From NCBI RefSeq assembly GCF_034522235.1, contig NZ_JAXHLN010000003.1, positions 682,001-746,000 on the forward strand: DNA of 64,000 nucleotides, in the 5' to 3' direction. The DNA is from Thiohalophilus sp. GTDB lineage: Bacteria > Pseudomonadota > Gammaproteobacteria > UBA6429 > Thiohalophilaceae. The translations under genes were made by a program, and so were the position numbers. The stretch's first letter is position 1. Every line of letters starts with the position of its first letter. Positions 44,437 to 56,973 of this stretch are shown here, one piece after another. The notes under the pieces were generated by a model that did not search any database, was not told the DNA's origin, and worked only from the letters and a program-made list of their open reading frames with translations.

Positions 44437-45213
44437 TCACAGCGCATTCGCCAGTCTGGCGAACGCGGGCAAATCGAGTTGTTCCGGTCGTTCGGTCGGT
44501 TCGATGCCCAGCTCTTGCAGTCGGGTCCCGTCCAGATAGCCCTTCAGCGAATGGCGCAGCATTTTGCGTCGCTGGCTGAAGAGGCGATTGACCAGCCAGG
44601 CGAGTTGTTTGCTGTCGTTGACCTGTACCGGCGGGACGGCATGCGGGATCAGCCGGACAATGGCGGAGTCGACTCTGGGGGCGGGAGTGAAGGCGCCGGG
44701 GCGGACGATGAACAGCTGCTCGGCCTGGCAATAATAGCCCAGCATAACCCCGAGTCGGCCGTAGGCTTTGCTGCCCGGGGGGGCGACGATGCGATCCACG
44801 ACCTCTTTTTGCAGCATGAAGTGCATGTCCCGAATGCACGCCAGCTGTGCCATCAGGTGAAACAGCAATGGGGTGGAGATGTTATAGGGCAGATTGCCGA
44901 CCAGCCGCAGTTTCTCCCGGTCCTGGCGCAGGGCGCAGAAGTCGAAGCGCAGGGCGTCGGCATGATGGATGGTCAGCTTACCCGCTGCGGCGCTGCGGGC
45001 TTCGAGGACGGGGATGAGATCCCGATCCAGCTCCACGACCTCCAGCTGACCGCAGGCTTCCAGCAGCGGGGCGGTCAGCGCGCCCTGGCCGGGGCCGATC
45101 TCCACCAGATGCTCACCGGGGCGCGGGGCGATGCTCTGGACAATGCGCTGGATGACGCCCGGGTTGTGCAGGAAGTTCTGGCCGAAGCGTTTGCGCGGAC
45201 GGTGCTGGGACAT
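44437..45213 (-). CDS. rsmA: 16S rRNA dimethyladenosine transferase
   Basis: RsmA (KsgA) dimethylates A1518 and A1519 of 16S rRNA. The 258 residues show RKRFGQNFLHNPGVIQRIV, the SAM loop VEIGPGQGALTAPLLE and the catalytic NLPYNISTPLLFHL near residue 115. It follows pdxA by 5 bp, the conserved surA-pdxA-rsmA order. Confidence 0.97.
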   Translation of the reverse strand: MSQHRPRKRFGQNFLHNPGVIQRIVQSIAPRPGEHLVEIGPGQGALTAPLLEACGQLEVVELDRDLIPVLEARSAAAGKLTIHHADALRFDFCALRQDREKLRLVGNLPYNISTPLLFHLMAQLACIRDMHFMLQKEVVDRIVAPPGSKAYGRLGVMLGYYCQAEQLFIVRPGAFTPAPRVDSAIVRLIPHAVPPVQVNDSKQLAWLVNRLFSQRRKMLRHSLKGYLDGTRLQELGIEPTERPEQLDLPAFARLANAL

Positions 45214-45218
45214 GGGGA

Positions 45219-46211
45219 TCAGGCCGGGCGGGTGGCGTGGACCATCTCGATAGCGACCTGGATCGCGTACTCGAGACTGCCGGCCTCGGCGCCGCCACGG
45301 CCGGCCAGCGTCAGCGCGGTGCCGTGGTCCACCGAGGTGCGCACAAAAGGCAGGCCGAGGGTGATGTTGACCGCCTTGCCAAACCCCCGATGTTTGAGCA
45401 CCGGCAGCCCCTGATCGTGGTACATGGCCAGCACCGCGTCGGTCTGCTCCAGAGCGGCCGGGGTGAACAGGGTGTCGGCCGGCAGGGGCCCGACCAGATC
45501 CAGTCCTTCGGCGCGCAATGTCTCCAGCACCGGGGTGATCACCTCGATCTCCTCGCGACCCAGATGGCCCTGTTCGCCGGCATGGGGATTGAGCCCGCAG
45601 ACCTTGATTCGCGGGGCGGCCAGCGCGAAATGGCGGCGCAATTCACTGTGCAGGATCCACAGCACGGACTGCAGGTTGTCGCGGGTAATGGCGGCGGGAA
45701 CATCGCGCAGGGCCAGATGGGTGGTGGCCAGGGCTACCCGCAGCCCGGGCGTGGCCAGCATCATCACCACCCTGGCGGTGCCGGTGGCGGCTGCCAGGTA
45801 CTCGGTATGGCCGGTAAAGGGGAAACCGGCCTGATTGATCACCCCCTTGTGCACCGGCCCGGTCACCAGGGCGTCAAACCGACCGCTGCCACAGCCGTCG
45901 ACCGCCGCATCCAGACAGGCCAGGACATACGCGGCGTTGGCCGGGTTGAGTCGGCCGGCCGTGACCGGTTCCGCCAGGGGCACCGCCTGTACCGAAAGCC
46001 GGCCGGCCTCGGTAACGGGGTTGTCCGGTGCCCAGGGCTGCAAAGCGAGGGAGAGGCCCAGCTGCCGGGCGCGTTGTTCGAGTAGCTGTGGGTCGGCGAT
46101 GGCCACCAGCGGCGTCTCACGCGGCTGCTGGGCGGCCTGGATGATCAGATCGGGGCCGATGCCGGCCGGTTCGCCGGGGGTGACGGCGAGGGTGCAGGGC
46201 GGCCGGGTCAC
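45219..46211 (-). CDS. pdxA: 4-hydroxythreonine-4-phosphate dehydrogenase
   Basis: PdxA is in the pyridoxal phosphate pathway. The 330 residues show [15 protein letters not shown] at the start, [27 protein letters not shown] and [22 protein letters not shown], the family's metal and substrate sites. The GTG at 46211 is chosen because it overlaps the surA stop by 4 bp (GTGA); a start at 46262 would lie within surA. Confidence 0.96.
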   Translation of the reverse strand: MTRPPCTLAVTPGEPAGIGPDLIIQAAQQPRETPLVAIADPQLLEQRARQLGLSLALQPWAPDNPVTEAGRLSVQAVPLAEPVTAGRLNPANAAYVLACLDAAVDGCGSGRFDALVTGPVHKGVINQAGFPFTGHTEYLAAATGTARVVMMLATPGLRVALATTHLALRDVPAAITRDNLQSVLWILHSELRRHFALAAPRIKVCGLNPHAGEQGHLGREEIEVITPVLETLRAEGLDLVGPLPADTLFTPAALEQTDAVLAMYHDQGLPVLKHRGFGKAVNITLGLPFVRTSVDHGTALTLAGRGGAEAGSLEYAIQVAIEMVHATRPA

Positions 46212-47503
46212 TGGTTCAGCCGGTAGTCCACGTAGGCTTCGGCACGCAGCTGGCGCAGCCATTGTTCGATGGCTTCGTCGCTTTTGCGTTTGTGAATGGC
46301 CTGGCGGGCCTGCATGCGCTGGTACTGTTCGGTGTCGTCATGCTTGCGTCGCGAGATGACTTCGACCAGATGCCAGCCGAAACGGCTCTGGAAGGGCTGA
46401 CTGATCTGCCCGGGCTGCAGCCTGTTCATCTGCTCCTCGAAGCGGGGCACCATGCTGCCGGGCGTGACCCAGCCGAGGCTGCCGCCGTCGGCGGCGGAAC
46501 CGGTATCGTCCGAGTGGGCGCGGGCCAGATCGGCGAAACTTTCACCCTTGAGGATACGTTCGCGCAGGCGCGCCAGCCGCTGACGGGCCTCGGCGTTGGA
46601 GATCAGCTGATTGGGGCGGATCAGGATGTGCCGGGCCAGGGTTTGTTCCACAATGCGCCGTTGTTCGGGGCTGCGGCGATCGATCAATTTGATGATATGA
46701 AAGCCGCTGGAGCTGCGCTGGGGTTCGCTGATATCGCCCGGTTGCATCTCGACGATCACCTCGGCCAGCGCGGTCGGCAGCTGGCCGCCTTTGCGCCAGC
46801 CAAGATCGCCGCCCTGCAGCGCGTTCTGGCCGCTGGATTCGGCTACTGCGGTCTGATGAAAATCGGCGCCCAGGCGCAGACGGTTATAGACCTGACTGGC
46901 CTTGTTTGCGGCCTGTTCAATCTGATCCGGGGTGGCGCCTTCGGGCACACCGATCAGGATGTGGCCGAGCCGAAATTCATCGTTCAGGCCCTGGCGGCTC
47001 TCGAGATTGGTCAGATAGTTGTCCACCTCTTGCTCGGTGATGTTGACGCTGTCCTCGACCCGGCGCTTGCGCAGCTGATTAATAATGATGTCGTTGCGGA
47101 TGTTTTCGCGAAAAGCGGCAAAGCTCATGCCGTCGCGACGCAGCACCTGCTGAAACTGCGGCAGGCTGAGATCGTTCTCGCTGGCGATATTGTTGATGAC
47201 CTGGTTGACGGTTTCATCGTCCACCCGGATCCCGACTTTCTGCGCCAGTTGCAGCTGCAGTTTTTCGATCACCAGGTTTTCCAGCACCTGCCGTTCGAGC
47301 ACCTCCTTCTCCGGCAGACGCTGCTGTTGCTGGGCGGCCTGGTTTTTGATGCGCTGCAGGCGCTCGTCCAGCTCAACCCGGGTGATGACATCGTCGTTGA
47401 CAATGGCGACCACGTGGTCGAGTTCTTCGATGGTGGCGGCACCAAGGGGAGCGGTGGACAACCCGAGCAGGCTGAACAGCAGACCGAAAATGAGGTGTTT
47501 CAT
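46208..47503 (-). CDS. surA: Peptidyl-prolyl isomerase/chaperone SurA
   Basis: SurA escorts outer-membrane proteins through the periplasm, including LptD, encoded just upstream. The 431 residues have a signal peptide ([20 protein letters not shown]), the N-terminal chaperone domain ([19 protein letters not shown]) and two parvulin domains ([13 protein letters not shown] and [11 protein letters not shown]). The ATG at 47503 starts the signal peptide and is preferred to the longer frame from 47602. Confidence 0.96.
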   Translation of the reverse strand: MKHLIFGLLFSLLGLSTAPLGAATIEELDHVVAIVNDDVITRVELDERLQRIKNQAAQQQQRLPEKEVLERQVLENLVIEKLQLQLAQKVGIRVDDETVNQVINNIASENDLSLPQFQQVLRRDGMSFAAFRENIRNDIIINQLRKRRVEDSVNITEQEVDNYLTNLESRQGLNDEFRLGHILIGVPEGATPDQIEQAANKASQVYNRLRLGADFHQTAVAESSGQNALQGGDLGWRKGGQLPTALAEVIVEMQPGDISEPQRSSSGFHIIKLIDRRSPEQRRIVEQTLARHILIRPNQLISNAEARQRLARLRERILKGESFADLARAHSDDTGSAADGGSLGWVTPGSMVPRFEEQMNRLQPGQISQPFQSRFGWHLVEVISRRKHDDTEQYQRMQARQAIHKRKSDEAIEQWLRQLRAEAYVDYRLNQ

Positions 47504-47570
47504 GATATGAGACAAGTGGTTAATAACAGGCCGACTAGCATAACACAAGCGGCCCGGCCCGATGCCAGGA

Positions 47571-49838
47571 TTACTGCGGGCCGACATGGGTTTGCTGGCC
47601 AAAGCTGGCCAGGCCCTTGAGCTCCAGCATCAGCATCAGGACGTTCTCCTCCGGGCGGTCGACGCTGAGAAAACGGCGGCGGGCTTCCAGATTGACGCCC
47701 CAGCAACAGCTGTCGTAGCGCAGCCCGAGGGTCGATTCCAGCTCCCGCTGATTCTGCTGGTCGTAGAGCCGGCGGCCGTGGAACTGCCAGCGGGGATTGA
47801 GCCGCCAGTCGAACCCGGTCTCGTTGGTCTCCAGGCGATCCCGCTGAAAGCGGTAGGCGACGGAGAGGGAAAGCGCGTCCAGCGGCGAGTAGCGCAGCCG
47901 GGCGTTGGCCGTGGTAATTTTTTCGGTGTCCGGCGACCAGGTCAAATCGCTGTCGAAGTTCCACCGGGCGTTGGGCCGGGCGTCCAGTTCGGCAATGATG
48001 TCCGAGCGCCGGCTGTCATCGAGCGCATCGTTGCCCAGCGTGACTCGCCGATCATCAAAATAAAAGATCTGCGCCAGACGCGCCATTAACAACTCCTCGC
48101 CGCTTTGCTGGCTCAGCAGCCGGGTGGTCAGTGCCGCGGTCAGATGGTTGGTATCGCCGATGCGATCCACCCCTTCAAAGCGATTGGCACGAAACGGATC
48201 GTTGATGGTAAAGCCGTACAAACTGCTGTCGAATACCGGCAGATCCTGCTGATCCCGGTAGGGAATGTAGGCGTAAAAGAGTTGCGGCTCCAGGGTATGC
48301 AGCAGATCGAGGCCGCCGAGGCGCGCATCGCGCTCGAAAAACAGGCCGCTGTCGAGGCTGAAGATCGGCACCGTGCGGGTCGGTTCGCTCTCCCCGGCGG
48401 TGGTGGTCGGGTCCAGATTGTACTGGCTGTAGTGCAGTTCGAGTTTCGGCTCGGTAAAGCCATACACGGCACGCAGGGGCAGGCTGATCGAGGGGGCCAG
48501 ATCCAGGCGCTCGCCCACGACCTTGTTAGCGCGATGGTCAAAATTTACCCACTGGGCGTCGAAATTGTAATTGAGCGCATTGTCCCGCTGCGGCAGCCGG
48601 GTCTGGAGTCCCAGCTGCGGCAGCCGTTGATAGGTTTCGTTGCCGTTGATCACCTGATGGCTCTGGGCCAGGGCCGTGAACTGCCACTGTTCGGCGTTGT
48701 AGGTCAGTTGCCCGCGCCGCTCCAGATGGGTGGTGCTGGAGGCGTTGAGATCATCGCCGAAATCGAACAGGTGATCGGTATCGGCGACATAGTTGTAATC
48801 CACCTGACTGTTCCAGCCGGGGCTTTCGTTACCCTGGTGCTGCCAGCGAAAGCGCTCGCGATCCTCGCCATACACCTTGTCGTCGGACAGATAATGCCAA
48901 TCCACCTGGCCCCTGGCGGACGAGGTCAGGTAACGGAATTCGTTTTCCAGCATGGGGCCGCGGCGGGTCATGTTGTCGAGCGTGATGGTGGCGTCCATCT
49001 GTGGCGCGATGTTCCAGTAAAAGGGAACGACGATCCGGGTGCCGTGCTGATCCGAGCGCCCCACCGAGGGATAGAGCAGGCCGCTCAGGCGCTCCTCGCC
49101 GATGGGAAAGCGCATGTACGGCAGATAGAGGAACGGTACCCCCTTGAAGCGGACCACCACGTTGCGGGCCGAACCCTGGCGGTTTTCGCTGTTGAGCATG
49201 ATATGGCCCGCGCTCAGCAACCAGTCGGGATCGCCCAGATCACAGGTGGTGTAGGTGGCGTCCTTCAGTTCGGTCCGGTATTCATCCAGGATGCGGATGC
49301 TGCCGGCCTGTCCCTGTTTGTTTTCGCTGGTGCGATAGGTGCTGGCGGTGATCTGACCGGTGTTGCTGCCCAGATCCATGTCCGCCGTCTCACCGGTGAT
49401 CAGCAGATCGTTACGCAGCAGGCGCACATCGCCTTCGGCATGCACGGTATCCTGCTGACGGTCGTACTCGGCCCGCGCGGCATTGAGCTGGTTGAGACCC
49501 CGGATAATCACCACGTCGCCCTCAAAGACGCTGGTTCCCTCGAGGCTGATATCGGCGCGGTCCGATTCCACGTGGGTGCGCAGATCGCCCGGATCGCCTT
49601 CAACCCGGGGCAGGGGGGCGTGGGTCTCGGGCGGACAGAGGCCGGCCGCCGGTGTGTCCGGCGCCGGACTCTGGCTCATCCCCGGCGCGGCCCAGAACAG
49701 CAGGGCGCCCAGTAACCCCGTGCGGCTGAGCGCATGGCAGGGCAAAAGCTGAGAAAGGGGTTGGCGCAACGCTGACCTCGGGTTTGCGAATCGATTGTGA
49801 TTGCCGCGGCAGACGGTCGGATTATGATAGTTTGGCAT
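47571..49838 (-). CDS. lptD: LPS-assembly outer-membrane protein LptD
   Basis: LptD inserts lipopolysaccharide into the outer membrane. The 755 residues have an OstA-type N-terminal periplasmic domain (VESDRADISLEGTSVFEGDV, LLITGETADMDLGSN) and a large C-terminal beta-barrel ending in NLEARRRFLSVDRPEENVL. The N-terminus is about 35 residues longer than expected before the hydrophobic signal-like segment LLGALLFWAAPGMSQS, so the true start may lie downstream of ATG 49838. It is divergent from amgK. Confidence 0.93.
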   Translation of the reverse strand: MPNYHNPTVCRGNHNRFANPRSALRQPLSQLLPCHALSRTGLLGALLFWAAPGMSQSPAPDTPAAGLCPPETHAPLPRVEGDPGDLRTHVESDRADISLEGTSVFEGDVVIIRGLNQLNAARAEYDRQQDTVHAEGDVRLLRNDLLITGETADMDLGSNTGQITASTYRTSENKQGQAGSIRILDEYRTELKDATYTTCDLGDPDWLLSAGHIMLNSENRQGSARNVVVRFKGVPFLYLPYMRFPIGEERLSGLLYPSVGRSDQHGTRIVVPFYWNIAPQMDATITLDNMTRRGPMLENEFRYLTSSARGQVDWHYLSDDKVYGEDRERFRWQHQGNESPGWNSQVDYNYVADTDHLFDFGDDLNASSTTHLERRGQLTYNAEQWQFTALAQSHQVINGNETYQRLPQLGLQTRLPQRDNALNYNFDAQWVNFDHRANKVVGERLDLAPSISLPLRAVYGFTEPKLELHYSQYNLDPTTTAGESEPTRTVPIFSLDSGLFFERDARLGGLDLLHTLEPQLFYAYIPYRDQQDLPVFDSSLYGFTINDPFRANRFEGVDRIGDTNHLTAALTTRLLSQQSGEELLMARLAQIFYFDDRRVTLGNDALDDSRRSDIIAELDARPNARWNFDSDLTWSPDTEKITTANARLRYSPLDALSLSVAYRFQRDRLETNETGFDWRLNPRWQFHGRRLYDQQNQRELESTLGLRYDSCCWGVNLEARRRFLSVDRPEENVLMLMLELKGLASFGQQTHVGPQ

Positions 49839-49960
49839 TATACATGGTCACGGGTTGATCGCCGCATGTCCGATTGCGGGGAAATCGCCTTTGCAGGGCG
49901 CCCGGGGCGGGCGACAAGCGGTATAATTTCTCTTCGGTGCGATGCGACAGGCAAAACCTT

Positions 49961-51630
<1,670 letters not shown>

Positions 51631-51636
51631 TCGCGC

Positions 51637-53070
51637 ATGGGTGAAGAGATACAAAACAGCCAGTTCGATGCGCAGGATTACGTTCGTTTCGAACAGCGTC
51701 TGCAGCAGGAAACCGCGTTGCTCAAAAGCTGGGTGCAGGAAGGGCGGCTGGCGGCGACCGAGCCGCAGGGAGGCTTTGAGCTGGAAGCCTGGTTGATTGA
51801 CGAGGCGTTGCGGCCGCTGCCGATCAACGAAGCCTTTCTCAAGCGACTGGATACGGATCTGGCCTCGCCGGAGCTGGCCAGTTTCAACTTCGAGGTCAAC
51901 AGCACCCCGCGGCGGCTGCACGGATCGGTATTCTCCGCCATGCACCGGGAGTTGACCCAGACCTGGCACCATTGCCAACAGACCGCCGCCGCGCTGGATG
52001 CCGGGGTCATCATGATCGGCATTCTGCCAACGGTGGAAAACGATTCCCTGACCCTGGCCAACATGTCGGGTATGCAGCGCTATCGCGCCCTCAACCGGGA
52101 AGTGGTGCGCATGCGTCACGGCAAGCCGCTGGTGCTCGATATCAATGGCGAAGAGCACCTGCGGGTGACTCATCGCGATGTGATGCTCGAATCCGTTGCC
52201 ACCTCGTTTCAGATCCACCTGAAGCTGACCCCGCAAAACGCGGTGCCGCTGTTCAATGCCAGTATTATATTGGCCGGGCCCATGGTGGCGCTGAGCGCCA
52301 ACTCCCCGTTTTTATTTGGCAAGAACCTGTGGGCCGAGACCCGTATTCCGGTGTTTGAACAGGCGGTGGCGGTCGGCGGCTATGATGCCGCCCGTTTCGG
52401 TCCCATTCGCCGGGTTACCTTCGGCGACGGTTATGTGCAACAGTCGCTGCTGGAATGTTTCGAGGACAACCTGGCCCATTATCCGATCATGCTGCCGGTG
52501 GATCTGGGCGAGGATCCCGAGCGGCTGGCGCATCTGCGCATGCACAACGGTACCATCTGGCGCTGGAACCGTCCGCTGATCGGCTTCGATGAGGACGGTC
52601 GGCCGCATCTGCGGGTGGAGCACCGGGTGGTGCCCGCCGGCCCGACCTTAATTGATACCATCGCCAACGCGGCGTTTTATTACGGCGCCGTGACCGCGCT
52701 GGCCAACATGCCGATGCCGCCGCGGCGCCGCCTGGCGTTCGACAAGGCGCGGGACAATTTTTATGCCGCGGCCCGCTTCGGGTTACGCGCCCGGCAACAG
52801 TGGTTCGACGGGGCGCAGTTGTCGGTCAGCGAACTGTTAAAAAAAGTGTTGTTGCCCATGGCCAAAGAGGGACTGGCGCAGCTGGGGGTGGTCGGGGCCG
52901 ACAGTCAGATGTACCTGGATATCATCGCGCAACGGGTGGCCAGCGGCCGTAGCGGCGCTCAATGGCAACGCGACTATGTCAAACAGCACGGCCGGGACAT
53001 GCATGCGCTGACCGCCGCCTATCTGGAACGTCAACAACAGGGGGATCCGGTGCATGAATGGAGCGTCTGA
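51637..53070 (+). CDS. GCS2-like carboxylate-amine ligase (COG2170)
   Basis: The 477-residue protein belongs to the glutamate-cysteine-ligase-like GCS2 group, which forms ATP-dependent amide bonds. The metal/ATP motif GGFELEAWLID is near residue 50, with VDLGEDPERLAHLRMHNGT and the basic MPPRRRLAFDKARDNFY later. The substrate is not known; glutathione synthesis is one option, but the length and the M14 partner suggest a specialised product. It starts 6 bp after murU and overlaps the next gene by 17 bp. Confidence 0.85.
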   Translation: MGEEIQNSQFDAQDYVRFEQRLQQETALLKSWVQEGRLAATEPQGGFELEAWLIDEALRPLPINEAFLKRLDTDLASPELASFNFEVNSTPRRLHGSVFSAMHRELTQTWHHCQQTAAALDAGVIMIGILPTVENDSLTLANMSGMQRYRALNREVVRMRHGKPLVLDINGEEHLRVTHRDVMLESVATSFQIHLKLTPQNAVPLFNASIILAGPMVALSANSPFLFGKNLWAETRIPVFEQAVAVGGYDAARFGPIRRVTFGDGYVQQSLLECFEDNLAHYPIMLPVDLGEDPERLAHLRMHNGTIWRWNRPLIGFDEDGRPHLRVEHRVVPAGPTLIDTIANAAFYYGAVTALANMPMPPRRRLAFDKARDNFYAAARFGLRARQQWFDGAQLSVSELLKKVLLPMAKEGLAQLGVVGADSQMYLDIIAQRVASGRSGAQWQRDYVKQHGRDMHALTAAYLERQQQGDPVHEWSV

Positions 53071-54079
53071 CAGCGCATTGACACTACTGAATCAGCTGCC
53101 GCCGGGACTGCTCGATCTGCCCGCCGAGCGCCTGCACGAGAAACTGTCGGGACCGACCCTGATTGAACTGCCGGGCAGCGATCCCCGACCGCTGTTTATT
53201 TCGGTATTACTGCATGGCAATGAGACCACCGGCTGGGACGCCATGCGCGCGGTATTGAAAAAGTACCCCCGCTTGCCGCGCACGCTGTATCTGTTGATCG
53301 GCAATGTCAGCGCGGCGGCCCGGCGGCAGCGGCATCTGCCGCACCAGGCGGACTATAACCGTATCTGGAAAGGTGATGGCGACGGCCCCGAATATGCCAT
53401 GGCCCGGCAGTTGTTACGCTGGCTGGAACAGCGCCCCCTGTTTGCCGCGATTGATATTCATAACAACACCGGCACCAATCCGCACTATGCCTGTATCAAC
53501 CGGCTTAACGATGATTATCTGCATCTGGCCACGCTGTTCAGCCGGACCGTGGTCTATTTTCTTAAACCCGACGGGGTATTGTCTCTGGCCCTGTCACGCC
53601 TGTGTCCGGCGGTGACGCTCGAATGCGGCAAACCCGATGATGCACACGGCGTGACCCATGTGATCGAGTATGTGGAAGCGGCACTGCATCTGTCGGCATT
53701 TCCCGAGCATGAGGTAGCCGCGCAGGATGTGGATCTGTTTCATACGGTGGCGGTCGTCAAGGTGCCCGAACAGCTCACTATCGGCGTGGACGATCCCCGG
53801 GCGGATATCGATCTGAGTTCGGCGATCGATCATTATAATTTCAGTGAATTGCCGGTCGACACCTGTTTTGGCCGTTATCGCCATGGCGGCGATACCGCGC
53901 TGGAGGCACGGGATGAGCTGGGCAACGAGGTCAGTGGCCGTTATTTTGCGTTACGCGACGGTCAAATCTACACCCGTGCGCCGGTCATGCCCTCGATGCT
54001 GACCCTGGATATCGGGATTATTCGCCAGGATTGTCTCTGTTATCTGATGGAGCGCCTGCCGTTGCCGACGGGCGAGTAA
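53054..54079 (+). CDS. M14-family carboxypeptidase/aspartoacylase-like protein
   Basis: The 341-residue protein has the zinc site of M14/succinylglutamate desuccinylase-like enzymes: LLHGNETTGWDAM (His and Glu ligands, near residue 60), FAAIDIHNNTGTNPHYA (third His) and VTLECGKPDD with the likely catalytic Glu near residue 195. It overlaps the GCS2-like ligase by 17 bp, so the two are surely coupled. It could trim or undo the ligase product; this is inference. Confidence 0.85.
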   Translation: MNGASDSALTLLNQLPPGLLDLPAERLHEKLSGPTLIELPGSDPRPLFISVLLHGNETTGWDAMRAVLKKYPRLPRTLYLLIGNVSAAARRQRHLPHQADYNRIWKGDGDGPEYAMARQLLRWLEQRPLFAAIDIHNNTGTNPHYACINRLNDDYLHLATLFSRTVVYFLKPDGVLSLALSRLCPAVTLECGKPDDAHGVTHVIEYVEAALHLSAFPEHEVAAQDVDLFHTVAVVKVPEQLTIGVDDPRADIDLSSAIDHYNFSELPVDTCFGRYRHGGDTALEARDELGNEVSGRYFALRDGQIYTRAPVMPSMLTLDIGIIRQDCLCYLMERLPLPTGE

Positions 54080-54140
54080 TTGCTCGATTGCCCGCCCCCA
54101 TCTGTCTTGTGACTATCCTGTTATCGGGAAGGGCTATGTT

Positions 54141-54220
54141 TAATTTTGAATGTTGAGTTTTAAATTTTGAATGGCTGAGCGGTGTTTTATTCAAAATAAA
54201 ACATTAAACATTCAAAATTA
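54141..54220. repeat. TTGAATG-type heptad inverted repeat, copy 6
   Basis: AATTTTG AATGTTG AGTTTTA AATTTTG AATGG is inverted on the right (ATTCAAAATAAAACATTAAA then CATTCAAAATT, to about 54219). It lies between convergent genes, its right arm 3 bp from the ydcF-like gene end. Confidence 0.85.
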
Positions 54221-54222
54221 CT

Positions 54223-54981
54223 TCAGTACCTCACGGCATACCATAATCGCCCGAGGAGTTCGTGCAGGGCCTTGCGGGTATCGTCGAGAGCCCGGGCGTC
54301 GGGGACGAACTGTAACAGCAGCGGCCGGGCATTGGTGGTGTAGGCGGTAGGCGCGGGGATGACGTCAAGATCGTGTTGTTCGAAGACAACAACCGAGCGC
54401 GGCATGTGCCAGGCATGGGTAACCAGGGCGATACGGGTGATGCCGTCGCGTTTCAGTTGCTGTTGGCTGTAGCGGGCGTTCTCCCAGGTGTTGCTTGATG
54501 CCGTCTCCACCCACTTGACCGGTACCCTGAACTCATTTTCCAGTACCCGACGCATCAGCTCCGCCTCGGGGGGTTCGCGGCCATACGGATTGCCGCCGGT
54601 GACCAGAATCGGCAGACCGGACTGGCGGTGCAGGCGGGCGCCGTAACGCAGTCGTTCCAGGGTATGTTTCGAGACTGTGTCCTGATCGTTATATTCCGGC
54701 GCATCCGCGTAGCGCCCGCCGCCGAGAATCACAATGGCCTGGGCCTGGCGTTGGTTTAACTGTGAGCTGGTGATCGGCGCGGTCTGTTCCAGCAGGGCCA
54801 GCAGATTAGCGGAGACTACCGGCAGGCTGGCGGCGATCAGCAGGACAAAGCCGCCGATGATCAATATCTTGCCGGTAATAAAGAGGCGACCGATGATCAG
54901 TGTGCCGAGCAGCATCATCAGGATCATCAGACCCGGCGGCATGAGCAGCGCTTCAATCAGACGTATGAATAGAATTTCCAA
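54223..54981 (-). CDS. YdcF/ElyC-like membrane protein (DUF218)
   Basis: The 252-residue protein has two N-terminal membrane helices (LMPPGLMILMMLLGTLII and ILIIGGFVLLIAASLPVV) and a DUF218 domain with AIVILGGGRYADAPEY, LPILVTGGNPYG and VTHAWHMPRSVVVFEQ. ElyC/SanA relatives affect cell-envelope integrity and peptidoglycan precursor use. It lies near the lipoate and elongation genes but on its own. Confidence 0.87.
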   Translation of the reverse strand: MEILFIRLIEALLMPPGLMILMMLLGTLIIGRLFITGKILIIGGFVLLIAASLPVVSANLLALLEQTAPITSSQLNQRQAQAIVILGGGRYADAPEYNDQDTVSKHTLERLRYGARLHRQSGLPILVTGGNPYGREPPEAELMRRVLENEFRVPVKWVETASSNTWENARYSQQQLKRDGITRIALVTHAWHMPRSVVVFEQHDLDVIPAPTAYTTNARPLLLQFVPDARALDDTRKALHELLGRLWYAVRY

Positions 54982-55039
54982 TGAAAGTACCCCGGCATTG
55001 TTATGGTTGTATCGGGTACAGCAATTTATTTTTTATTCT

Positions 55040-56017
55040 TTAGCCGACCGATTCGCCGGCGGCCTGCTTATCCGCGTGATAGGAGGAGCGCACCATGGGG
55101 CCGCTGGCCACATTAGTGAAGCCCATCCGGTAACCAATCACTTCCAGCTGTTTGAATTCTTCCGGTGTGACATAGCGGCTGACCGGCAGATGATGGGGGC
55201 CCGGTTGCAGGTACTGGCCCAGGGTCAGCATGTCACAGTCATGGTCACGCAAATCCTGCATGACCTGTTCGACCTCATCAAGGCTTTCGCCCAATCCCAG
55301 CATCAGCCCGGATTTGGTCGGTATGTCCGGATGCTGTTGTTTGAATTCCTGCAACAGTTTGAGCGACCAGTGGTAGTCGGCGCCGGGCCGGGCCTGTTTG
55401 TACAGACGGGGCACGGTTTCCAGATTGTGGTTGAAGACGTCCGGCAAGGCCTCGGCCAGAGCCGTCAGCGCCCTGTCCATGCGTCCGCGAAAATCGGGAA
55501 CCAGCACCTCGATGCGGGTCGCCGGACTCTGTTCGCGCACCGCGGCAATGCAGCGGCTGAAGTGGGCTGCGCCGCCGTCGCGCAGATCATCCCGGTCCAC
55601 GGAGGTGATGACCACATAGCGCAATTGCATGGCGCCGATGGTGACCGCCAGGTTATGCGGCTCCTGTTCGTCCAGGGGGTCCGGTCGACCGTGGGCAACA
55701 TCGCAAAACGGGCAGCGCCGGGTGCAGCGATCGCCCATAATCATGAAGGTCGCGGTACCGTGGGCAAAACACTCGCCCAGATTCGGACAAGCCGCTTCTT
55801 CGCAGACCGTATACAGGTTGTGTTCGCGCAGTAGTTGTTTCAGCCGACCCACTTCCGGCGAGTTGGGCGAACGGGCGCGAATCCAGTGCGGTTTGGGCAG
55901 TGGTTTGTCCGCCGGGACCACCTTGATTGGAATGCGATCGGTCTTGGATTTGCCCTTGAGCGGATTGGCGGGGCGCGGTGGTGTGTCCTGTGAATGGGTA
56001 TCGGACGGATGACTCAT
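55040..56017 (-). CDS. lipA: Lipoyl synthase (second copy, with lipB)
   Basis: The 325-residue copy has the auxiliary cysteines [13 protein letters not shown], the radical-SAM motif [13 protein letters not shown] and the ending [12 protein letters not shown] at 56017 is used; the frame start at 56047 lies inside lipB. It is only distantly similar to the copy at 20904 and sits 4 bp after lipB, so it is probably the general lipoyl synthase, while the other is tied to glycine cleavage (inference). Confidence 0.95.
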   Translation of the reverse strand: MSHPSDTHSQDTPPRPANPLKGKSKTDRIPIKVVPADKPLPKPHWIRARSPNSPEVGRLKQLLREHNLYTVCEEAACPNLGECFAHGTATFMIMGDRCTRRCPFCDVAHGRPDPLDEQEPHNLAVTIGAMQLRYVVITSVDRDDLRDGGAAHFSRCIAAVREQSPATRIEVLVPDFRGRMDRALTALAEALPDVFNHNLETVPRLYKQARPGADYHWSLKLLQEFKQQHPDIPTKSGLMLGLGESLDEVEQVMQDLRDHDCDMLTLGQYLQPGPHHLPVSRYVTPEEFKQLEVIGYRMGFTNVASGPMVRSSYHADKQAAGESVG

Positions 56018-56021
56018 GGGA

Positions 56022-56675
56022 TTATTCCAGCGGCTGTTCCCGGCCATTGTAGCCCAGATTGCTCAGCAGATGGGCAACGAATCGATCGCTGATCGTTTCC
56101 AGACTGTCGGTGACGCCCAGATCGCGCATCTGGGTGACAGCCATGCCCGCGTAACCGCAGGGGTTGATACGGGCAAAGGGTGACAAATCCATGTCGATAT
56201 TCAGCGCCAGGCCGTGATAGGTACAGCCCTGTTTGACCCGCAAGCCCAGCGCCGCGATCTTGGCGCCTTCAACATAGACACCCGGTGCATCGCGCCGTCC
56301 GCGCGCCTCGAGATGATAGTCGGCGAGCAGATCGATGACCGCCTGTTCCAGACGGGTGACAAACTCACGTATTCCCAGTCCCAGCCGTTTGAGATCCGCC
56401 AGGGTATAGACCATCAGCTGTCCCGGTCCGTGATAGGTGACCTGGCCGCCGCGATCGATGGGAATCACCGGGATCTCGCCGGGATCCAGCAGGTGCTCGG
56501 GTTTGGCATTGCGCCCCAGGGTAAAGACCGGCGGGTGTTGCAGCAGCCAGATCTCGTCGGGCGTCGTGTTTGTCCGCTGTCGGGTGATCGCCTGCATCTC
56601 GTGCCAGATCGGTTCGTACTCACACAGGCCACGCTGCCGTATCAGAGGAGTGTTATCGGATCGCGGTTGGCTCAC
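56022..56675 (-). CDS. lipB: Octanoyltransferase
   Basis: LipB transfers octanoyl from ACP to lipoate-dependent proteins, ready for LipA. The 217 residues show [17 protein letters not shown] and the catalytic Cys in [18 protein letters not shown] near residue 175. GTG at 56675 starts it, 2 bp after the ybeD-like gene. Confidence 0.96.
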   Translation of the reverse strand: MSQPRSDNTPLIRQRGLCEYEPIWHEMQAITRQRTNTTPDEIWLLQHPPVFTLGRNAKPEHLLDPGEIPVIPIDRGGQVTYHGPGQLMVYTLADLKRLGLGIREFVTRLEQAVIDLLADYHLEARGRRDAPGVYVEGAKIAALGLRVKQGCTYHGLALNIDMDLSPFARINPCGYAGMAVTQMRDLGVTDSLETISDRFVAHLLSNLGYNGREQPLE

Positions 56676-56677
56676 GG

Positions 56678-56944
56678 CTAAAGGGTCATCAGTACCGCAT
56701 CGCTGGCGTTTAGATCCAGATAGATGCGGTCCAGTTGGGCCTTGCTGGTGGCGGTGACCGTGACCGTCAGGGAAACATAGTTGCCCTGACGGCTGTCGCG
56801 TCGGATGATATTTTTCTCACTGAGCTCCGGTACGTGCTTGCTGACCAGTTCCATAACCAGCGACTGCAGATCCACGTCACTGCGGCCCATCACCTTGATG
56901 GGAAACTCGCAGGGAAATTCCAGAAACGTTTCATCCTGACTCAT
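56678..56944 (-). CDS. ybeD: YbeD-like protein (DUF493)
   Basis: The 88-residue ACT-like protein (start MSQDETFLEFPCEFPIKVMG, later YVSLTVTVTATSKAQLDRIY) is the usual companion upstream of lipB in gammaproteobacteria. A small regulatory role is assumed; none is proven. Confidence 0.92.
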   Translation of the reverse strand: MSQDETFLEFPCEFPIKVMGRSDVDLQSLVMELVSKHVPELSEKNIIRRDSRQGNYVSLTVTVTATSKAQLDRIYLDLNASDAVLMTL

Positions 56945-56973
56945 GACGTTACCCGATTACTTGTATGTTATGG

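Noticed and set aside
46262-49715. Two long plus-strand frames (452 and 536 codons) opposite surA and lptD
   Set aside because: Both are antisense shadows of clearly identified genes.
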